Source of the DNA: Opitutaceae bacterium
GTDB taxonomy: Bacteria; Verrucomicrobiota; Verrucomicrobiia; Opitutales; Opitutaceae
Direction of reading: 5' to 3'
Assembly: GCA_016795565.1 (NCBI GenBank)
Contig: JAEUGW010000013.1
Span: forward strand, 62,001-126,000
Length of the DNA: 64,000 bases
The translations under genes were made by a program, and so were the position numbers. Under the pieces are notes generated by a model, which was given only the letters and a program-made list of their open reading frames with translations, did no database searches and was not told the DNA's origin. Shown one piece after another: positions 34,378 to 42,552 of this stretch (position 1 is its first letter; every line of letters starts with the position of its first letter).

Positions 34378-37300
34378 TGGTCCGCCGCGACGCTTCCCGC
34401 ACGGCGCCATTCCGTGTGCAACGGGATGCGGAAGTCGGCACCAGGCTCGAAATCATAGGTATACCCGCGACTGTAATCCTCCGGCAGCGTCTGGCCTCGC
34501 AATGTGATCATGGGCGAATCGAAACCCCGGACGAAAGTTATCTCTCCGCAGTCGATGCGCGTCAGTCCATCGTCTTCCCGACGCACTCCTTGGATGATGT
34601 AAGTGGCATCACGCTCACTGCTTGACGCCATGTGGATCGGCAACCCGTTCAGGCTGCCGTCATCCGGCAAACGGGTGTCGACCCAGATCAGGCCACCGCC
34701 AGCCAACTCCCGGTTCATGCGCACCACCCGGCCGGTCAGAACGGCCGTGTCATGGAGGTGCACGTCTCCGGCCAGAAGCTCGAAGCCGGCCAGCAGTGTC
34801 GCACGTTCCATGGCTCCGTCCGCCCGTCGGCGGACAAATGCGAGTTTGCCGCGCAGTTTCAGATCGTCGCCTTCCATCCGGTCATGCTCCCCGGGATTTA
34901 CGCAGACCTGATCCACCTCGCCCGTCATCCACTCGATGCGCAGCAACACCTGCTCGGCCGACCCCGCTGCCAGCCTCTGCACCGATTTGAGGAGCGGTTG
35001 CCCTCGATAGGGCTCCAGCACTCCGACGAAGGGACCGGCCGGTTCCGCGCCCGCCCGATGTTGCAGCAGATACGTCAGCGACCGTGGATTGCCCTCCTTG
35101 TTTTGCGGCGGGTCACCATGGGCCAGCGCGACATCGTCGCTCGCACTCAGAGCATGCAGGCGGATGTGTAGATTCTCAGACTCCGTGGTGCCGCGGTATC
35201 CGGCGGCAACCCGCCAATCCACCTTGAAAGCACCGGCGGGACGGACGTCGCGACGCACATCATACAGATAGGAATAGCCCGTGGGCATTCCCTCGGTTTT
35301 CGCAAAAGGCGGCACCTGGGGACCGGCGTAGGTTCCGGTGGATTGCGGCACCAGCGCCAGGCCTGAAACCGTGATATCACCCGGCGGCCCGTGAAAACTG
35401 AGGACCTGATCCTTGCCTCCGCTCACCCGGAAAACGTCGACCGCATAGGCCCCGTGTCCGCCGGGCGCCTCGATAAGCAGTAAGGTGCGGGTGTATTCCT
35501 GGAGGTCGGGATAGGCGGAAAGTCCGTCGATCTCCACTGCGGCGACGCCGGACAATTGACGAAAAAGCCGCGCCCGTCCGCCCCAGCCGCGTTGCTGCGG
35601 CCGGCCATCGGAAAACACCGTGTTGTGCGCGAGGGTGTTTGATGTCCATTCGTCCCGACTCGGCCAGTTGGTTGCGAACTCGGGATAACCCAGGTCTGGA
35701 GCAAGCCACCGTCCAAATGCCAGCAGGTCGAAGTTCAGGATGTCGGCATGGCCATGAAACAGCGTCCGGCCATAGTTGCAGACCAGCGCGGTTTCGCCCG
35801 CACCGCGGCCGACCTCGAGCAGCGCCAGACCATACCCGCTCAGCAGGCTGCCGCCCACCGGCCGCGGCCCGGCGGCACGGGCCAGTGCTTCCGCTTTCCC
35901 GGCCAGTTCCTCGGGATCCGCCATAAAGACGTCTTCGACCAGCGGCCTGACCTTCCCTCCATTTTGCCGGACCGCCGCCACCGCCATGGTCGGATCGCCG
36001 GTATAGCGGTAACCCATGAATGTGATCGCCGGGTCGGCCAGCTTGGTTGTGACCAGCCCCGTCGCGCCACTGTCGCCCAGATTTGGCACCGCGCGACCCA
36101 GCGCCGCTAGGCGCGGACCGAGCAGGAAGTTCGCCCGCAGTTGCGGGTATTCGCGGAACATGTCCGGTCCCTGATAACCGGGATAATCATGGAGCTTGGC
36201 GGCGATGCGGCTGAACATGATGCCTGCGAACATGGCGTAACCCGGCGCGGCCTCCGGTGACCCGCCGTCACGATCCAGTTGGCCGACAATGAACCCCGGC
36301 ATGGCCCCGCCGCGCGGTGCGAACAACCAGTCGAGCCACTCATTGGTTTCCGGCGCCGTGTTCAAAGCCAGTGCGGCCGTGGCCATAGTCATCTGCTGCA
36401 TGCCCTCGTTGCCGCTGATCCGCCCGTCAAGCACTGCATCATGCATGGCCCGCAACAGCCGGTCGTCCAGGTTCCGCACAAATAACTCGCGGCTGCCCTT
36501 GGGCCGCGGCAACCGATGACTCCTCCCGCGCTCCGCCAGAAACCGGAAGAGCGCGTCATCGTCCACGGTGCCGCTGAGGATTGCGTCGCTGCACTCGGCC
36601 AGCTTGCGTGCGACGTTGGTTTCCCAGATGGCCCCCTCGATCTTGCCGACGCCACAATTGGCGTCCGAGTGATACCACCCCCGCCGGGCATAGGGTGCCC
36701 AGTCCATGTCCGGATAAACATCGGCGATGCGATCAAGGAGGATTGCGGCCTTGTGGGCGTAGCGCGTTTCACCCGTGTAGATGAACGCCTGGGCCAGCGC
36801 GTGGAGCCCATCGAGTATATGCCGCCAGTATTTCCATGTGTAGTAGCCGATGTAGCGGTGCTCCTGTCCATTTTGGTCGGTATACCCGAAGCCATCATCC
36901 ACCCCATAGCGATGCAACGGGTCGCGTGGATCCGGGTGCGCCATATTGTAGAGCAGCGCGCGGTCGGCGCGATCGGGATCAAACAATCCCCGATCATCCA
37001 GACCGCTGCGATAGTAGGCGCCAAAATCATTGGTGGGAAAGACCACCCCGCAGGCGGGACAGGTCAGTTTCCACGGCAGACGGTCGAAATCCGGCTCGTA
37101 GGGGTAGTTGCCAAACCGGTCGATCGCCTTGCCGCAGTTCAGACAACCGGCCCGGGTTGTTCCTCCCGCCGAGCGGGTCAGCGTGACATCAATGCAGCGC
37201 GGCAGATCCTGTCCGGGGACCATGGCCCACAGCACCTCGTCACTGCGGACCACCCACGAAGCGGCAGCCTGCACGGCTCGGTCGCGGATGGCTCCCGCCC

Positions 37301-37454
37301 ACGCCAGTCGGGCGACATTCGAACGCACCCGGGCCAGGCGTTCTGGCGAATAATAACCTCCGTGACTGCGATCTGCGGCCTGCGACGGACCCGTCAGGCC
37401 CAGCGCGAACACGACAATGGCAACCCGTCGGAGCAGCACGCGTCCTGTCTGCAT
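34374..37454 (-). CDS. Secreted heparinase II/III-like polysaccharide lyase
   Basis: 1026 residues with a signal peptide (RVLLRRVAIVVFALGL, cleavage near PSQAAD). The first 480 residues are an alpha/alpha toroid with tract ALAQAFIYTGETRYAHKAAILLDRIA, and a zinc-type CLNCGK...CPACG pair near 105-136. The second part is the heparinase II/III beta-sandwich with HGHADILNFDLLAFG and NTLAHNTVFSDG, which contain the catalytic-type His residues. Cleaves uronic-acid polysaccharides by beta-elimination; the substrate is not deducible. Operator site 6 touches the ATG directly. A GTG at 37439 preceded by AGGA is an alternative start that keeps a full signal peptide. Confidence 0.82.
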   Translation of the reverse strand: MQTGRVLLRRVAIVVFALGLTGPSQAADRSHGGYYSPERLARVRSNVARLAWAGAIRDRAVQAAASWVVRSDEVLWAMVPGQDLPRCIDVTLTRSAGGTTRAGCLNCGKAIDRFGNYPYEPDFDRLPWKLTCPACGVVFPTNDFGAYYRSGLDDRGLFDPDRADRALLYNMAHPDPRDPLHRYGVDDGFGYTDQNGQEHRYIGYYTWKYWRHILDGLHALAQAFIYTGETRYAHKAAILLDRIADVYPDMDWAPYARRGWYHSDANCGVGKIEGAIWETNVARKLAECSDAILSGTVDDDALFRFLAERGRSHRLPRPKGSRELFVRNLDDRLLRAMHDAVLDGRISGNEGMQQMTMATAALALNTAPETNEWLDWLFAPRGGAMPGFIVGQLDRDGGSPEAAPGYAMFAGIMFSRIAAKLHDYPGYQGPDMFREYPQLRANFLLGPRLAALGRAVPNLGDSGATGLVTTKLADPAITFMGYRYTGDPTMAVAAVRQNGGKVRPLVEDVFMADPEELAGKAEALARAAGPRPVGGSLLSGYGLALLEVGRGAGETALVCNYGRTLFHGHADILNFDLLAFGRWLAPDLGYPEFATNWPSRDEWTSNTLAHNTVFSDGRPQQRGWGGRARLFRQLSGVAAVEIDGLSAYPDLQEYTRTLLLIEAPGGHGAYAVDVFRVSGGKDQVLSFHGPPGDITVSGLALVPQSTGTYAGPQVPPFAKTEGMPTGYSYLYDVRRDVRPAGAFKVDWRVAAGYRGTTESENLHIRLHALSASDDVALAHGDPPQNKEGNPRSLTYLLQHRAGAEPAGPFVGVLEPYRGQPLLKSVQRLAAGSAEQVLLRIEWMTGEVDQVCVNPGEHDRMEGDDLKLRGKLAFVRRRADGAMERATLLAGFELLAGDVHLHDTAVLTGRVVRMNRELAGGGLIWVDTRLPDDGSLNGLPIHMASSSERDATYIIQGVRREDDGLTRIDCGEITFVRGFDSPMITLRGQTLPEDYSRGYTYDFEPGADFRIPLHTEWRRAGSVAADH

Positions 37455-37470
37455 ATAACCAGTAGGTTAC
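37455..37470. promoter_or_regulatory. Operator site 6, RTAACC-N4-GGTTAY
   Basis: ATAACC-AGTA-GGTTAC is a perfect consensus match. On the - strand it ends directly against the annotated ATG of the heparinase-like gene (spacing 0), or 15 bp upstream of the alternative GTG start. Confidence 0.72.
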
Positions 37471-37607
37471 TAAATGCCTGAGCCCGCACAAGCTCGCATT
37501 TCCGGCGCCGCAACCCGCAATTCCATACCCGCCATCCGCTCTCTGTTCTGTCGCGGAGCACTGCGCATCAACCTGACGCATCTCTTGCCCGGACTCCCTG
37601 CGTCGGC

Positions 37608-38672
37608 CTAAAAGTAACGGATATATTCCGGCCAGGTCCGCGGTGCCGTGAGCATCCTGTCCCACAGCAACCCATCTGCTCCCATGGTTCCAGGACATCC
37701 TCCCGTGGGGTGGCTTGCCGTGCCGCAGCCGGCCGCTGTCACGATTGCCTGCCACTGTGCCCCATAGATGCGCGCGTATGGATACGGCTTGAGCGCGTCA
37801 ATTACACACCGCATGTCTTCAGGCCCATGCGCATGGGGATTTGCGGAATCCGCCCCCTCGCCCGCCCACCGATGGCCCGAAACAATGTGTGGCAGATCCC
37901 CGGAAAGAAGCGCCCCCCGTCCATCGGCCCCGCTGGCGCAATGCAAGACCTGCGCCCCCTCGTAGTGTCCGCCGGCCCGGATCAACGTGACCTCCGCGCC
38001 CAGGTTGATCGTCTCCCCTTCCCAGAAATGGATCGCGGCATCGGGAAAGGCCGTGAAGCGACGGTGACTCGCGGGCAGGTAAATGGGAGCATCGCCGAAT
38101 ATCCGGCTCCACTCAACCATCGTTGAATAGTAGTGCGGGTGCGAGATGGCGATCGCCGCCACACCACCCAACCTGCAAACCGCATCGATGATGGCGTCGT
38201 CGAGCAATGGTGTGCAGTCCCAGAGCACGTTTCCTTTCTGTGTTTGCACCAGTAGAGCGCGCTGCCCGAGGGCAAAACCGGGCTCGGTCCCGATTCCCCA
38301 AAGACCGGCTTCCTGCAGGCAGAGGGTATTCCGGTGGGTTCCGCCGAGTTCATCCAGACTAGTCCACTGCCGTCCGTCCGGACCGGAATACGGTCCGCTA
38401 TCCGGACAGTTGAGACAACCCCGCAGGCCGGCCTGCTGCGGCGGGAGCTGCGTCCCGCATGTCCGGCAAATCGGCAGGCTCCGGGTGGTCGGCCGGGGCC
38501 CCAAAGCCTGACCGTCCGAGGTGGCGGACTTGCCCTCGTGACGGGCCGGCTGAATCTTCCGGGATGCGCCGGGACGCATCAGCCGTCTATGAGTGACTCC
38601 AACCTGGAGTTCATTCGGCCGGGTCGCGGCTGCGGCGAGGTGGTCTGGTGACACCCGCGCAGTATAGGACAT
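37608..38672 (-). CDS. MBL-fold hydrolase-like protein with zinc ribbon
   Basis: About 354 residues if started at the ATG 38672; the start is uncertain because the first 65 residues look unstructured, and 38579 is an alternative. A zinc ribbon (CRTCG...CLNCP, about 68-88) is followed by a metallo-beta-lactamase fold: GNVLWDCTPLLDD, then IAISHPHYYSTMVEWSRIF where HPHYY stands in for HxHxDH, GGHYEGAQVLH and LLSGDLPHIV. Missing metal ligands make the reaction uncertain. Divergent from the MocR gene at 38725 (52 bp), which may control it (inference). No locus operator is seen. Confidence 0.7.
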   Translation of the reverse strand: MSYTARVSPDHLAAAATRPNELQVGVTHRRLMRPGASRKIQPARHEGKSATSDGQALGPRPTTRSLPICRTCGTQLPPQQAGLRGCLNCPDSGPYSGPDGRQWTSLDELGGTHRNTLCLQEAGLWGIGTEPGFALGQRALLVQTQKGNVLWDCTPLLDDAIIDAVCRLGGVAAIAISHPHYYSTMVEWSRIFGDAPIYLPASHRRFTAFPDAAIHFWEGETINLGAEVTLIRAGGHYEGAQVLHCASGADGRGALLSGDLPHIVSGHRWAGEGADSANPHAHGPEDMRCVIDALKPYPYARIYGAQWQAIVTAAGCGTASHPTGGCPGTMGADGLLWDRMLTAPRTWPEYIRYF

Positions 38673-38724
38673 TATCTGGTTGGCAAACAGGTCCAGTTGT
38701 TTGATTTTGAGTGGACCACTTTGC

Positions 38725-40230
38725 ATGCCCCGGTCCCGCCTATTCCCGAGCCTGACCCTCGGCGTTCGTCCCGCCAAGACGACGATCTTTCGCTGGCTCT
38801 ACGACGAGCTCAGACGGGCCATCCTGGATCGGCGCCTTCGGGCCGGGGAAAAACTCCCCTCCACCCGGGGGCTGGCGAAACAGTATCAAGTGGCCCGTGG
38901 CACCGTCGTCGCGGTATTTGAGCAGCTGGCCGCCGAAGGGTATATTGAACCCCGCCGCGGATCGGGCGCCACAGTCAAGCGCACCCTGCCGGAAAAATAC
39001 AGCGAGGTCAGCAGCCCGCTGATGCGGGGAACCGTCAGACCATCGGCCGCTTTTCTGTCGCCGCGCGGGTTGCGATTTGTTCGGGCGACTCTCCCCGTAT
39101 CGCAAACCCCGGTGCGGAGCGCTTTCCAAACTGATCAACCGGCCTTGGATCTCTTCCCCACAGCCTTATGGGGTCGCATCGCCTCGCGCTGCCTGCGCGG
39201 TGCGCAACGCTCCTTGCTGGCCAGTGGCCAGGCCCTGGGCTACCTGCCGTTGCGCGAGGCGCTCGCCGACTACCTGAGGAGCGTGCGCGGGATCAAGTGC
39301 TCGCACGAAGCAATTGTCATCACCTCCGGCACCCAGCATTCGCTCGATCTGATCTCGCGATTGATCCTCGACCAGGGGGATTGCGTTTGGATGGAGGACC
39401 CCGGCTACCCTCGGGCGGCTTCCCTTTTCCGCGCGTTGGGCGCGAAGGTCGTGGCGCTGCCGGTCGATTCCGAGGGACTGGACTGCGCGGCGGGGCGGGG
39501 GCGTGCCCGCCGCGCCCGGCTCGCCTACGTGACCCCCGCCCACCAGTTCCCTCTCGGGGTCACAATGTCCATCTCGCGCCGGCTGGAACTTCTGCGTTGG
39601 GCACAAAGCGGAAACTCCTGGATCTTCGAGGACGACTATGACGGCGAATTCCGCTTTGCGAGCCGTCCGCTGGCCGCCCTGCAAAGCCTGGATGAGAGCG
39701 GATGCGTCATTTATGCGAGCAGTTTCAGCAAGATGATGTTCCCGACCTTGCGCCTGGGCTACATGGTCGTGCCCCAACGACTGATCGAGCCCATTGCGGC
39801 CGCACGTTCGCTGATCGATCTATTCCCACCGGTGCTCGACCAGGCCGTCATGTGTGAGTTCATCACGGAAGGGCACTTTGGCCGTCACCTCCGGCGCATG
39901 CGCGAAATCTATGCCCGGCGTCTGGAAGTCCTGCAATCCGCTGCGAGCGTGAAGCTCGACGGCCTGCTGCAGCTGACGTCAACCCGCGCAGGTCTCCAGG
40001 CGATCGGGTGGCTCCATCGGTCCATCCGCGCCGAGGACGCGGAACTGGCCGCATCAGCCCGGGGGATCAATGTCGTCCCGCTGTCGCGCTTTGCCATTGA
40101 GCGCCCAACGCGCAACGGCCTGATGCTGGGATTCGCCATGGCCGACGAACGCATCCTGCGCCAGGGGGTCGAGGAGCTTGCGAGAGTGTTGCGCAGCCTG
40201 AAAAATCAACCCCCAGGTCGCCGCGCCTGA
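38725..40230 (+). CDS. MocR/PdxR-type GntR regulator with aminotransferase domain
   Basis: 501 residues from the ATG at 38725. An N-terminal GntR winged helix (about 19-88; LYDELRRAILDRRLRAGEKLPSTRGLA, GTVVAVFEQLAAEGYIEPRRGSG) is joined to a fold-type I PLP domain with the Schiff-base lysine K336 in YASSFSKMMFPTLRLGY and the EDDYDGEFRF motif. Such proteins use PLP as sensor; targets are often the divergent gene, here the MBL-fold protein (inference). Confidence 0.9.
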   Translation: MPRSRLFPSLTLGVRPAKTTIFRWLYDELRRAILDRRLRAGEKLPSTRGLAKQYQVARGTVVAVFEQLAAEGYIEPRRGSGATVKRTLPEKYSEVSSPLMRGTVRPSAAFLSPRGLRFVRATLPVSQTPVRSAFQTDQPALDLFPTALWGRIASRCLRGAQRSLLASGQALGYLPLREALADYLRSVRGIKCSHEAIVITSGTQHSLDLISRLILDQGDCVWMEDPGYPRAASLFRALGAKVVALPVDSEGLDCAAGRGRARRARLAYVTPAHQFPLGVTMSISRRLELLRWAQSGNSWIFEDDYDGEFRFASRPLAALQSLDESGCVIYASSFSKMMFPTLRLGYMVVPQRLIEPIAAARSLIDLFPPVLDQAVMCEFITEGHFGRHLRRMREIYARRLEVLQSAASVKLDGLLQLTSTRAGLQAIGWLHRSIRAEDAELAASARGINVVPLSRFAIERPTRNGLMLGFAMADERILRQGVEELARVLRSLKNQPPGRRA

Positions 40231-40306
40231 CCGAGGCCGCGGCAGGGTGCCCCCCAACAACGAGCGTGCACGGCCCGATTGGTCGGCAAAAATGCAGACT
40301 GTGGTA

Positions 40307-40335
40307 GATGGTTAGGTGGATCTGCCTAAACCATC
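40307..40335. other. Hairpin in the gap after the MocR gene
   Basis: GATGGTTAGG and CCTAAACCATC pair across an 8-nt loop with one bulged A. It lies 76 bp after the MocR stop and has no T-run, so it is not a standard terminator. The rest of the 278-bp gap (40231-40508) shows no gene or other clear signal. Confidence 0.35.
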
Positions 40336-40508
40336 AACGAAGAGGGATACCATTGCCTAGACTTACTCCCGTTCCTTAGACAGGGAGCGCGGATCATCTC
40401 ACAAAGAAACTCGGGCTCTCGCCCGCGCTTGAACGTGTTGGACCGCCACGTGGCGCGCGGCAGCGCGAGGACAAGCCTTGGCGGGCTTCGTTGTCCTACC
40501 GCGCCGGC

Positions 40509-40982
40509 TCAGCCGCGGAACTGGACCGTGTAGTTCTCGACGGCCTTGGCCTCGTCGCCTTCGCCCTGGAGCAGCGTGAGGAAGACGTTGAACGTGTAGG
40601 GCGGGATGACGGGCTTCTGCCCGACGAGTGCCGTGCCGCTGCCGTTGAGCACCGTGCGGTTGTCGCCCGGGGAGCGCGGGTTGGGCCAGCGCGCCGTGGC
40701 GCGGGTCACGTCCACGGCCATGGGTTTGTGCTTCTTGTCGTAGAAGGTGAGCTTGAATTTGCCACCGACCACCTCGAGGCCGAGCTTGGTGCCATTGGCG
40801 CGGGCGATTTCCGTGCCAGGGATCTTGGGCAGGGGCGCTTCCTTCTTTTCCACCTTGCCGGCCGGAGCCGCCTTGGCGGCGGGAGCCTTGGGGGCGACCG
40901 TCTTGGCCGGGGCCTCCGGGGTCTGCGCGGACAGCACACTGGCGGCGAACAAAAGACACCCGGCGACGGCGATGGATTTCAT
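40509..40982 (-). CDS. Small secreted protein, Ala/Lys/Pro-rich linker, unknown
   Basis: 157 residues from the ATG at 40982, with a signal peptide (MKSIAVAGCLLFAASVLSAQ). A low-complexity stretch (about 22-50, rich in Ala, Pro and Lys) is followed by a compact beta-rich domain (LGLEVVGGKFKLTFYDKKHK, then TFNVFLTLLQG) ending VENYTVQFRG. No family recognised; the domain could be a small beta-sandwich. It lies 82 bp beyond rarA on the same strand. Confidence 0.65.
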   Translation of the reverse strand: MKSIAVAGCLLFAASVLSAQTPEAPAKTVAPKAPAAKAAPAGKVEKKEAPLPKIPGTEIARANGTKLGLEVVGGKFKLTFYDKKHKPMAVDVTRATARWPNPRSPGDNRTVLNGSGTALVGQKPVIPPYTFNVFLTLLQGEGDEAKAVENYTVQFRG

Positions 40983-41064
40983 GGCCGCAATATAACTCAT
41001 GGCCGGGTGCGCGCAAGCCCCGGCTGGGGCCGCCGGGCCTGCGGCCCGCCCTTTCGCAGGCAAT

Positions 41065-42444
41065 TCACGCCCGTGCCCGCAGTTCCCGCCACCGCGCCAG
41101 CCGGTCGGCGATCTTCGCTTCCCAGCCGGCTGTCTTGGGGGTGTAGAGCGTGAGCGGCTTTTCCAGGTAGGCTTGGCCGGAAATGTTCTCCGGAAAATCG
41201 TGCGAATAGAGATAACCCTTGCCGTGTCCGGCCTGCTTGCTGGCCGCCCCGCTCTTGTCGCGCAACGGCGCGGGCACGGCCTGCACGGGTGCCGCCTTCA
41301 GCTCTTGCTGTGCCGCAGCCAGCGTCAGGGTCGCGGAGTTGCTCTTCGGGGCCGTGGCGATGTAGAGCGTGGCGTGCGCGAGAGTCAGTTCCGCCTCGGG
41401 CAGGCCGATGAAGTCGCAGGCGTGGTGCGCCGCCACCGTCAACGGCAGCGCCTGCGGGTCGGCCAGGCCCACATCCTCGCTGGCCAGGATCACCAGCCGC
41501 CGCGCGATGAACCGCGGGTCCTCGCCGCCGGCCAGCATCTTCGCGAGCCAATACAGCGCCGCATCCGGATCGCTGCCGCGGCAGCTCTTGATGAAGGCGG
41601 AAATGGTGTCGTAGTGCTCGTCCTCGTCGGCGTCGTAGCGGATCCGCCGCTCGCGGGCGAAGATTTCCAGCTCCTTCTCCCCGATCTCCGCCTGCTCCGG
41701 CAGGCTGAGGGCGATGACCTCGAGGGCGTTGAGCGCCCGGCGCAGGTCGCCATCGCACAGCACCGCAAGATCGCCCAGCACCTTGTCGGACGCCGGGTGC
41801 CCGCGCGCACCCAGCCCGCGCTCGGTGTCGGCCAGGGCGCGGCGCAGCACACCGGCGACTGCGGCGGGCTTTAGTGGATCCAGCCGGAACAGGTGGCTGC
41901 GGCTGAGCAGCGGCGGGTTCACGTAGAACCCGGGGTTGTGCGTCGTCGCGCCGATCAGCCGCACCGTGCCATCCTCGACGTCGGGCAGGAGCAGGTCCTG
42001 CTGCGATTTGTTGAAGCGGTGCAGCTCGTCGATGAAGAGCATGGTCGCGGCCTCGGGCCGGCGGCGCGCCGCCGCGAGAATTTCGCGGAGCTCGGCGACG
42101 TTGGACATGACGGCGTTGACGCGCACGAACCGGCTTTTCGTCTCGCGGGCGATGACCTCGGCGAGGCTCGTCTTGCCGCAGCCCGGCGGGCCGTAGAAGA
42201 GCAGGCTGCCGAAGCGGTTGCTGGCAATCAGCCGGGGCAGCAGGTTGCCCGCCTGCAGGATGTGCTCCTGCCCGACGATCTCGCCGAGCGACCGGGGCCG
42301 CATCCGCGCCGCGAGCGGCTGGTGCGCCGCGGGTTTGCCCGCCCTGCGAAGCCCTTCGGGCGAAGCAGGGTCGGACAACCCGGAGCCGGGGCGCGGAGTT
42401 TCCTCGCCAAAGAGTGAACCGGATTCATCGACAGGGCGGGCCAT
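41065..42444 (-). CDS. rarA: Replication-associated recombination protein A (RarA/MgsA AAA ATPase)
   Basis: 459 residues from the ATG at 42444. Domain order: disordered N-terminus, RPRSLGEIVGQEHIL, Walker A FYGPPGCGKTSL near 85, Walker B MLFIDELHRFNKSQQD near 135, sensor 1 GATTHNPGFYVNPPLLSR, then the helical tetramerisation domain with SEDVGLADPQALPL and PLTLYTPK near the end. Acts at stalled replication forks. Divergent from comEC. Confidence 0.93.
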   Translation of the reverse strand: MARPVDESGSLFGEETPRPGSGLSDPASPEGLRRAGKPAAHQPLAARMRPRSLGEIVGQEHILQAGNLLPRLIASNRFGSLLFYGPPGCGKTSLAEVIARETKSRFVRVNAVMSNVAELREILAAARRRPEAATMLFIDELHRFNKSQQDLLLPDVEDGTVRLIGATTHNPGFYVNPPLLSRSHLFRLDPLKPAAVAGVLRRALADTERGLGARGHPASDKVLGDLAVLCDGDLRRALNALEVIALSLPEQAEIGEKELEIFARERRIRYDADEDEHYDTISAFIKSCRGSDPDAALYWLAKMLAGGEDPRFIARRLVILASEDVGLADPQALPLTVAAHHACDFIGLPEAELTLAHATLYIATAPKSNSATLTLAAAQQELKAAPVQAVPAPLRDKSGAASKQAGHGKGYLYSHDFPENISGQAYLEKPLTLYTPKTAGWEAKIADRLARWRELRARA

Positions 42445-42552
42445 GGATGGGCCGAGGCTGTGGTCGCGCCGGGGGAGAAACAAGTTTGAAGGCGCGGCGC
42501 AAAACTGTTCGCCTGCGAGCCCTGCCTGCCGGAGCCAGGCGCCGCGCCCGCC

